Positions 13,195 to 18,486 of a DNA stretch of 18,486 nt are shown piece after piece. How positions within the stretch are numbered: position 1 is the stretch's first letter; each line of letters opens with the position of its first letter. Source of the stretch: an uncultured bacterium (lineage in GTDB: Bacteria; Actinomycetota; Coriobacteriia; Coriobacteriales; Coriobacteriaceae); NCBI GenBank assembly GCA_905215445.1, contig CAJMPZ010000044.1, forward strand, positions 1 through 18,486, read 5' to 3'. Below the pieces are notes generated by a model, which saw only the letters and a list, made by a program, of their open reading frames with translations, searched no databases and was not told the origin of the DNA. A program made the translations under genes and the position numbers.

Positions 13195-14389
13195 GGCAGG
13201 CGATAATCTCATCCGAAAGATCGAGGGCGGAATTGGTCACGGCGTCCATATCGTAGTAACGATACTCGGCCAGACGACCCACCGGGTGGAAGTTCGTCAG
13301 GTTCTGGACGCGCTCAAGATAGCGCTCATAGAGCTCACGGTTCTCGGGCTCAAGAATGGCGTAGTACGGCGTCTCGCCCGAGCCGGGCGTATAGGCCTTG
13401 GAGTACTCCTTCATGATGGTGGTCTTGCCGGGCAGGACCTGACCGGTCATGTTCTTGAACTCGGTGATACGCGTGTAGTCCTCGCTCGTGGTGTAGTTGA
13501 CGGTGCCCACGGGCTGGAACTGGTCCATATCGAGCGTCTCGAACTTCATATCGAGCGTGCGGTACGGCAACGCACCCAAGTCGAGGCTGAACAGCTCATC
13601 GAGAGGACCGGTATAGACAATCTCGCCGCCGTAGACCTTGCCATCGATCTTGACGGTGGTCTCGTCGATTTCAAAGAGATCGCGGGCGTCCACGTCGCAG
13701 AACACGTCGATCAGATCGTGATCGAGCATATGCTCGAACAGCGCGGTATAGCCGTCCTGCGGCATGCCCTGGAAAGGAGCCTGCGGGAAGTAGCGATCGT
13801 CATCGCCCACAAAGACGGGAACGCGGCCGGTGATCGAGGGGTCGATCTGGTCGGGCGTCTGGCCCCACTGCTTCATGGTGTAATGCAAAAAGACGTTCTC
13901 ATAGACATAATCGGCGACCTCGGCAAGATCCGGGTCGTTCTTCTTGCGCAGCTCCATAATGGGCACCTTGACGTCCTTGCCAAAGGTCTCCACGAGCTTT
14001 TGGTACAGCTCCTCGCCGCGCTCATCGCCAAAGGCGAGCTTGAGGCTCGCATGGTTAAAGGGTACGGGCATGAGGGTGCCGTTGATGTTGGCGAGCACCT
14101 TGTGCTGGTAGTCCGTCCACTTGGTAAAGCGCGACAGGAAGTTATGGACGCGCTCATTAAAAGTGTGATAGATGTGCGGACCGTACTCGTGGACCAGGAT
14201 TCCGGCCTCGTCAGTGCAGTCGTAGGCATTACCCGCGATGTGGCCGCGACGCTCCAAAACGGCAACACGATAGCCGATAGTTTCGGCAAGACGGCGGGCG
14301 CAAACGGCACCGGCATAACCGGCGCCGACAACGATCATGTCGTACGCACCGGCATTAAAGCCTTCAGGCAGGCCTGAGGTAATCTGCAT
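13187..14389 (-). CDS. glf: UDP-galactopyranose mutase
   Basis: A flavoenzyme converting UDP-galactopyranose to UDP-galactofuranose, the donor for Galf-containing surface polysaccharides. The FAD-binding start is YDMIVVGAGYAGAVCARRLAE (residues 16-36), followed by ERRGHIAGNAYD and EYGPHIYHTFNERV, which are diagnostic of Glf. MPVPFNHASL and the active-site arginine and tyrosine regions (ITGRVPVF, NYTTSEDYTRITEFKN, GRLAEYRYYDMD) are all present. 400 aa compares with about 370-395 usually; the first 15 residues are a short extension. AAGGAG lies 6 nt before the ATG at 14389. First gene of a two-gene unit with the GT2. Confidence 0.96.
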   Translation of the reverse strand: MQITSGLPEGFNAGAYDMIVVGAGYAGAVCARRLAETIGYRVAVLERRGHIAGNAYDCTDEAGILVHEYGPHIYHTFNERVHNFLSRFTKWTDYQHKVLANINGTLMPVPFNHASLKLAFGDERGEELYQKLVETFGKDVKVPIMELRKKNDPDLAEVADYVYENVFLHYTMKQWGQTPDQIDPSITGRVPVFVGDDDRYFPQAPFQGMPQDGYTALFEHMLDHDLIDVFCDVDARDLFEIDETTVKIDGKVYGGEIVYTGPLDELFSLDLGALPYRTLDMKFETLDMDQFQPVGTVNYTTSEDYTRITEFKNMTGQVLPGKTTIMKEYSKAYTPGSGETPYYAILEPENRELYERYLERVQNLTNFHPVGRLAEYRYYDMDAVTNSALDLSDEIIACHA

Positions 14390-14468
14390 CGATACTCCTT
14401 GTCAAAAGCCACACGCTTTTTAACTGGGCTTTTTCTCGAACATACGTCGAGACATATTTATCAGAGCG

Positions 14469-14494
14469 ATTATAGCGCTAATGCGTCCTATAAT
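14469..14494. promoter_or_regulatory. Overlapping divergent -10 elements, glf and pta
   Basis: A perfect TATAAT lies on the plus strand at 14489-14494 and another on the minus strand at 14474-14469, as the arms of ATTATAG/CTATAAT (12-bp spacer). Each expected -35 position (about 17 bp back) falls on the other's -10, and neither is a consensus -35. If both are used, polymerase binding at one would block the other. Confidence 0.45.
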
Positions 14495-14518
14495 GAGCTT
14501 GCCACACAAGGAAAGCTC
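14495..14518 (+). promoter_or_regulatory. Inverted repeat at the pta start site
   Basis: GAGCTT-CC at 14495-14503 is complementary to GG-AAGCTC at 14510-14518, 8 pairs with one G/A mismatch. It abuts the plus-strand TATAAT and covers the expected transcription start, a position suited to a repressor. Confidence 0.35.
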
Positions 14519-14546
14519 AAGCACCGCGGCGTACATTATTGAAAGG

Positions 14547-14570
14547 TAAACCCGCTAGCAGCGGGTTTAT
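14547..14570 (+). terminator. Terminator-like hairpin in the pta leader
   Basis: TAAACCCGCT (14547-14556) pairs with AGCGGGTTTA (14560-14569), 10 bp, loop AGC, then TTCG. It lies between the pta promoter candidate and the pta start, where no other plus-strand gene ends, so it is either an attenuator or a bidirectional insulator. Confidence 0.55.
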
Positions 14571-14621
14571 TCGTGTACAGCCGAGGGCCTGGAGCTTAGC
14601 GAAACGCTTGTAAGGAGTATC

Positions 14622-15602
14622 ATGAGCGATTTCCTGAACCGTATGAAGTCTGCCGCCAAGGCCGACCTTAAGACGATCGTCCTGCCCGAGGGCGAGGATC
14701 CGCGTACCATCGTCGCGGCAAACAAAATCATCGAGGAGGGCCTGGCAAAGCTCGTCATCCTGGGCAACCCCGACGAGATCGATGTTCCCGGCGCCACCGT
14801 CATCGACCCGCGCAACGCCGAGAAGCACGAGGAGTACGCGCAGAAGTTTGCCGAGCTCCGCGCCAAGAAGGGCGTCACCATCGAGCAGGCTCGTGCCCAG
14901 GTGATGGACGCCACCTACTTTGGCACCATGATGGTCAAGATGGGCGATGCCGACGGCCTGGTCTCCGGTGCCTGCCACTCCACCGCCGACACCCTGCGCC
15001 CCGCGCTGCAGATCCTCAAGACTGCCCCGGGCACCAAGCTGGTCTCGGCCTTCTTCGTGATGTGCACCGACACCCCGCAATTCGGCACCGACGGTACGCT
15101 GATCTTCGCCGACTGCGGCCTCAACATCAACCCGTCCTCCGACGAGCTCTCCGAGATCGCCATCGCCTCCGCTCACTCCTGGTCCACCTTCATGGGCAAT
15201 GTTGAGCCGCACGTGGCCATGCTCTCCTACTCCACCATGGGCTCCGCTGGCGGCGAGGTCGCCAAGAAGGTCCAGGAGGCCGTGAAGTTCTGCAAGGAGA
15301 AGGCACCCGAGCTCGCCATCGACGGCGACCTGCAGCTCGATGCTGCTATCGTCCCCACCGTCGCCCAGCTCAAGGCTCCCGGCTCCTCCGTCGCCGGTAA
15401 GGCCAACGTGCTCGTGTTCCCCGACCTCGAGGCCGGCAACATCGGCTACAAGCTGGTCCAGCGCTTCGCCGGTGCCGACGCCTACGGCCCCATCCTGCAG
15501 GGCATCGCCAAGCCGGTCAACGACCTGTCGCGCGGCTGCTCTGCCGACGACATCGTGGGTGTCGTAGCCATCACCGCCGTCCAGGCTCAGATGGCTGAAT
15601 AG
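14622..15602 (+). CDS. pta: Phosphate acetyltransferase
   Basis: Catalyses acetyl-CoA + Pi to acetyl phosphate + CoA, the first step of acetate formation. 326 aa, the short Pta type with only the catalytic PTA_PTB domain. Signatures: IVLPEGEDPRTIVAA (19-33), LVSGACHSTADTLRPALQ (113-130), FADCGLNINPSSDEL, MLSYSTMGSA (200-209), VFPDLEAGNIGYK (265-277) and KPVNDLSRGCS (297-307) with the active-site Ser-Arg. TAAGGAG is 5 nt ahead of the ATG. It is convergent with ackA, which encodes the next enzyme, instead of sharing its operon as in many bacteria. Confidence 0.96.
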   Translation: MSDFLNRMKSAAKADLKTIVLPEGEDPRTIVAANKIIEEGLAKLVILGNPDEIDVPGATVIDPRNAEKHEEYAQKFAELRAKKGVTIEQARAQVMDATYFGTMMVKMGDADGLVSGACHSTADTLRPALQILKTAPGTKLVSAFFVMCTDTPQFGTDGTLIFADCGLNINPSSDELSEIAIASAHSWSTFMGNVEPHVAMLSYSTMGSAGGEVAKKVQEAVKFCKEKAPELAIDGDLQLDAAIVPTVAQLKAPGSSVAGKANVLVFPDLEAGNIGYKLVQRFAGADAYGPILQGIAKPVNDLSRGCSADDIVGVVAITAVQAQMAE

Positions 15603-15617
15603 ATTACATATCCCCTC

Positions 15618-15744
15618 GGGACCCTGCAGGGCAAAGCTCTGAAAACGTCCTCGGACATGCAAAGAGGCTCCGCTGCGCGCTTCGCGCGGCGGAGCCTCTT
15701 TGCGTCCTGCGGAATGTTTTCAGAGCTTTGCCCTGCAGGGTCCC
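15618..15744 (+). repeat. Nested palindrome C (perfect 29-bp arms)
   Basis: 15618-15646 and 15716-15744 are perfect reverse complements (29 of 29), with the same exact centre as the inner hairpin 15659-15703. Only about 12 nt on each side between them is mostly unpaired (GGAC/GTCC can still pair). The whole 127-bp palindrome starts 15 nt after the pta stop. Its right inner flank, CTTTGCGTCCTGCGGAA, resembles the core of palindromes A and B with a two-base insertion. Confidence 0.92.
15659..15703 (+). terminator. Inner terminator hairpin of palindrome C
   Basis: GCAAAGAGGCTCCGC (15659-15673) pairs with 15689-15703, and the intervening GCGCG/CGCGC continues the stem to a 3-nt loop, 21 pairs with one G-U. 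AAAGAGG and CCTCTTT at its foot make it usable on both strands. Confidence 0.75.
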
Positions 15745-15892
15745 TGCCGTCACGCAGCAGTCAGGGAATCTGGAGTGGGCGGCGGCTTGGCTACGAGCTG
15801 GGGCTGAGGATCTGAACGAATGGGTGACGTTGCTGGGAGCGCAGGCGTTGCCGGCGATGATCACTTTGGAACTGGAATTTCCGCCTGCTAGT

Positions 15893-15929
15893 AAAAAGGC
15901 CTCCGGGCTGTTGCTCTGGAGGCCTTTTT
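15893..15929 (-). terminator. Bidirectional terminator of ackA
   Basis: AAAAAGGCCTCC (15893-15904) pairs with GGAGGCCTTTTT (15918-15929), 12 bp, loop 13 nt. T runs face both directions; it lies 21 nt after the ackA stop. Confidence 0.85.
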
Positions 15930-15949
15930 GTCAATTACAGACGAATGCG

Positions 15950-17128
15950 TTAGTTGTTCTTGGTCAGACGCTCGACGTCGTGGGCGATCATGTATTCCTC
16001 GTCGGTGGGGATGACCATGACCGTGACGGAAGAACCGGCGGCGCTGATGACCTGCGGGCCGTTACCCACGGCCTCGCGGTTCTTGTTGTTGTCGATGCGC
16101 ACGCCCAGCCACTCGAAGCAGTCGCAGAAAGCCTTGCGGATCGACCAGTCGTTCTCGCCAATGCCGGCGGTAAAGGTAATGGTGTCCACGCCCGCCATGG
16201 AGGCAATCATGGAGCCGGCCTGCTGCATGGCCTTGTAGGCGAACATATCGAAGGCGAGCAGGCAGCGCTCGTCGCCCTCGGAGGCGCGCGTACGGATGTC
16301 ACGGGCGTCGTTGGAGATGCCCGAGATGGCAAGCAGACCAGACTGCTTGTTCATCATGTCATCGACTTCCTGGTAGCTGTAGCCGCCCTCGCGCTGCAGG
16401 TAGCACACGGTAGCCGGGTCAATGGAACCACAACGGGTGCCCATCATCAGGCCGTCGAGCGGCGTGAGGCCCATCGTGGTATCGCGGCATACACCGTCCT
16501 CAATGGCGGCGAGTGAAGCGCCGTTGCCCAGATGACACGAAAGCAGACGGTGGCAGCGCGAACCCAGGATCTCCTTGGCCATCATCCACTCGTAGCGGTG
16601 GCTCGTACCGTGGGCGCCGTACTTGCGCACGTGGTACTTGTTACACACGTCCTTGGGCAGGGCGTAGGTGTAGGCGACCTCGGGCATAGTCATGTGGAAC
16701 GAGGTGTCGAAGACGGCCACGTTGGGCAGCTCCGGATACTTCTCGCGACAATACTCGATTGCCGCTGCCTCGCCGTAGTTGTGCAGCGGGGCAAGCGGTG
16801 CCACCTCGAGAATCTTAGCCATGACCTCATCGTCGACGACCGCGGAATCGTCAAAGTACCAGCCACCCTGAACAATACGATGCCCAATGCCATCGATCGT
16901 AAAGTCGGTCTTCTCGAGCTCCTCGAGCACACGTGCGATAGCCGAACGGTGGTCCGGGAAGGGGACCTCCTCGGTTTGCTTGGCGCCACCGTTCTCGGAG
17001 TGGCCAAAGATGCCCACGTCCGAACCGATACGTTCGCAGTTGCCCTTGGCGAAAACCTCGCGGGTATCGGTATCCAAAAGCTGATATTTAAGGCTTGAGC
17101 TACCGGCGTTGACAACAAGTACGTTCAT
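15950..17128 (-). CDS. ackA: Acetate kinase
   Basis: Converts acetyl phosphate + ADP to acetate + ATP, the ATP-yielding step after Pta. 392 aa, full length. All usual motifs are present: MNVLVVNAGSSSLKYQ with N7; GIGHRIVQGG (R84); APLAPLHNYGE; VFDTSFHMTMPE with D141; KYGAHGTSHRYE with both histidines; CHLGNGASLAAI (198-209); GTRCGSIDPATV with R232; and FTAGIGEN. AAAGGAG precedes the ATG at 17128. It lies downstream of a second acetate kinase-like gene on the same strand but is separated from it by a terminator and an AT-rich gap (about 17180-17220) that probably holds its own promoter. Confidence 0.96.
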   Translation of the reverse strand: MNVLVVNAGSSSLKYQLLDTDTREVFAKGNCERIGSDVGIFGHSENGGAKQTEEVPFPDHRSAIARVLEELEKTDFTIDGIGHRIVQGGWYFDDSAVVDDEVMAKILEVAPLAPLHNYGEAAAIEYCREKYPELPNVAVFDTSFHMTMPEVAYTYALPKDVCNKYHVRKYGAHGTSHRYEWMMAKEILGSRCHRLLSCHLGNGASLAAIEDGVCRDTTMGLTPLDGLMMGTRCGSIDPATVCYLQREGGYSYQEVDDMMNKQSGLLAISGISNDARDIRTRASEGDERCLLAFDMFAYKAMQQAGSMIASMAGVDTITFTAGIGENDWSIRKAFCDCFEWLGVRIDNNKNREAVGNGPQVISAAGSSVTVMVIPTDEEYMIAHDVERLTKNN

Positions 17129-17242
17129 GAGACTCCTTTGCAGTGCGATACGGTCGGCGCAGACCCCTTAAGGCGGCCGCATGTTAATAAGAAGTTATCA
17201 CAACTTAATAAATAACTATCAGGCATATCGCCCAACGAGCAC

Positions 17243-17281
17243 AAAAGAGGGGCCGAACGGCGCTCGGTCGTCCAGCCCCTC
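17243..17281 (-). terminator. Terminator after the second acetate kinase gene
   Basis: GAGGGGC (17247-17253) pairs with GCCCCTC (17275-17281); TTTTGTG follows on the minus strand. AAAAGG at the other foot allows a longer stem with a 3-nt bulge. Confidence 0.7.
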
Positions 17282-17292
17282 CCCTTTTGCAA

Positions 17293-18486
17293 TTACTTGC
17301 CGTTGACGATGCGCTCGACGTCGGAAGCGATCATGAACTCCTCGTCCGTGGGGATAACGAAAATCTTAACCATGGAATCCTTGGCAGACAGGCACCAAGC
17401 GCCGTCACCACGCAGGGCGTTGCGGGCATGATCCATCTTGACGCCCATAAAGGCCAGACGGTCGGCAACGCCGGCGCGGACGGCCGGAGCGTGCTCGCCG
17501 ATGCCGGCGGTAAAGACCAGGGTGTCCATACCGCACATAGAAGTGGCCATCTCGGCAGCCTTGGCGGCAATCTTGTAGACAAACATGTCGAAGGCGAGCT
17601 GAGCCTCGGGGTCGCCAGCGGCAGCGAGCTCCTCGACGTTGCGGCAGTCGTTGGTCTTGCCGCCGGTCACAGCCAAAAGGCCGGACTTCTTGTTCATCAT
17701 CTCGTCGACCTCGTCGAAGGTGTAGCCGCCCTCGCGCTGCAGGTAGCACACGGTAGCCGGGTCGATGGAGCCGCAGCGGGTGCCCATCATAACGCCGTCG
17801 AGCGGCGTCAAGCCCATGGTGGTGTCCATGCACTTGCCGTCCTCGATGGCGCACAGGGAAGCGCCGGAGCCGATATGGCACACGACGACCTTGCGGGCCT
17901 CGCCGTTGGTCATCTCGGCGACCTTCTTGGAGATGTAGCGGTAGCTGGTGCCGTGGGCGCCGTACTTACGGATGTGCAGCTTGTCGCAGACGTCCTTGGG
18001 CAGGGCGTAAGTCTTGGCGACCTCGGGCATGTTGAAGTGGAAAGCGGTGTCGTAAACCGTGACGTTGGGCAGGTCGGGATACTGCTCCAGGCAGTACTCG
18101 ATAACGTTGGCCTCGGGGTTGTTGTGCAGCGGGGCGAGCGGAGCGACCTCGCGGATCTTGGCGAGGACATCCTCGTCGACGAGGGAGGAATCGCCAAAGT
18201 ACCAACCGCCCTGAACGATACGGTGGCCGATACCCTCAATCTTGACGCCGTTGGCCTCGAGGTCCTTCAGGACGACCTCGATGGCGACCTTGTGGTCGGG
18301 GAACTCAATGTTCTCGGTCACCTTCTTGGAGCCGTTGGCAGCGTGGGTGAAGGTACCGCCGGTAAAGCAGACGCGCTCGCAGGAGCCCTTTGCGGACACC
18401 TTGTGGGACTTGGTATCGATGACCTGATACTTAGTCTGGAACAGCTCCGGGTGGGTCCACAGGTCACTGGAATCCGGGCTGACGTA
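17293..18486 (-). CDS. Acetate kinase paralogue, N-terminus beyond window
   Basis: An acetate/propionate kinase-family protein; 397 codons are visible and the start lies beyond the right edge. The frame stays open from 18399 to 18486 with no ATG, GTG or TTG, so the GTG at 18399 is internal. It is closely similar to the neighbouring ackA (GIGHRIVQGGWYF, GTRCGSIDPATVCYLQREGG, FTAGIGEH). Differences fall in normally conserved places: the catalytic-loop GTSHRY reads GTSYRY, HLGNGAS reads HIGSGAS, and before KYQVIDT, where NAGSSSL should be, the visible residues are SSDLWTHPELFQT. It may be a divergent or differently specific kinase (propionate, butyrate), or an enzyme with an N-terminal insertion. 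The catalytic arginine and VYDTAFH aspartate are retained. Confidence 0.85.
   Translation of the reverse strand, partial: YVSPDSSDLWTHPELFQTKYQVIDTKSHKVSAKGSCERVCFTGGTFTHAANGSKKVTENIEFPDHKVAIEVVLKDLEANGVKIEGIGHRIVQGGWYFGDSSLVDEDVLAKIREVAPLAPLHNNPEANVIEYCLEQYPDLPNVTVYDTAFHFNMPEVAKTYALPKDVCDKLHIRKYGAHGTSYRYISKKVAEMTNGEARKVVVCHIGSGASLCAIEDGKCMDTTMGLTPLDGVMMGTRCGSIDPATVCYLQREGGYTFDEVDEMMNKKSGLLAVTGGKTNDCRNVEELAAAGDPEAQLAFDMFVYKIAAKAAEMATSMCGMDTLVFTAGIGEHAPAVRAGVADRLAFMGVKMDHARNALRGDGAWCLSAKDSMVKIFVIPTDEEFMIASDVERIVNGK

Noticed and set aside
15745..15890. An open stretch reading NLEWAAAWLRAGAEDLNEW in the pta/ackA gap.
   Set aside because: No credible start, continues antisense into ackA, and no family was recognised; could be a decayed gene but nothing supports it.

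Overview
The window looks like chromosomal DNA from a gut Coriobacteriia species, most likely Collinsella. The evidence is high GC, GC-rich third positions, AGGAG-type ribosome binding sites, and a gene set centred on pta/ackA acetate fermentation, a glf galactofuranose gene and PTS sugar uptake. The genus is inferred from gene content and style; no search was run.

Layout, left to right. Positions 1-582 are an AT-rich divergent intergenic region with the start of an unidentified minus-strand gene at the very edge. Next, on the plus strand, come polyphosphate kinase (ppk, 583-2991) and an iron-sulfur RlmD/RumA-type RNA uracil methyltransferase (3105-4418). A 414-bp internally deleted IS3-family element (4511-4924), with both terminal inverted repeats still visible, separates these from a minus-strand sugar operon. 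That operon runs EamA transporter (8094-9074), GH1 6-phospho-beta-glucosidase (6541-7971), PTS EIIBC permease (5061-6509). It imports and phosphorylates a beta-glucoside, then hydrolyses it. Its leader carries a promoter followed by an intrinsic terminator, an attenuator layout. On the plus strand follow a DJ-1/PfpI-family protein and a Maf pyrophosphatase (overlapping genes), then a P1-family autoprocessing peptidase (10796-11797). Minus-strand glf and a GT2 glycosyltransferase (12163-14389) form a galactofuranose/glycan pair. Plus-strand pta (14622-15602) faces minus-strand ackA (15950-17128) and a second, divergent acetate kinase paralogue that runs off the right edge.

The most unusual signal is non-coding. 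Three nested palindromes lie at 11810-11938, 12032-12140 and 15618-15744. Each starts 12-22 nt after a stop codon, in the two gap regions where P1 peptidase faces GT2 and pta faces ackA. Each has long outer inverted arms (21-31 bp, sequences unrelated between elements) around a terminator-like hairpin, and the three share a core flank (GCAA(GACG) before the hairpin; TTTGCRT then TGCGGAA after it). The core is oriented with the upstream gene in all three. I know of no named element with this architecture. Between the first two palindromes is a short relic of the 3' end of a second glycosyltransferase gene.

All calls are by eye from sequence and translation; promoter and RNA-structure calls are candidates.
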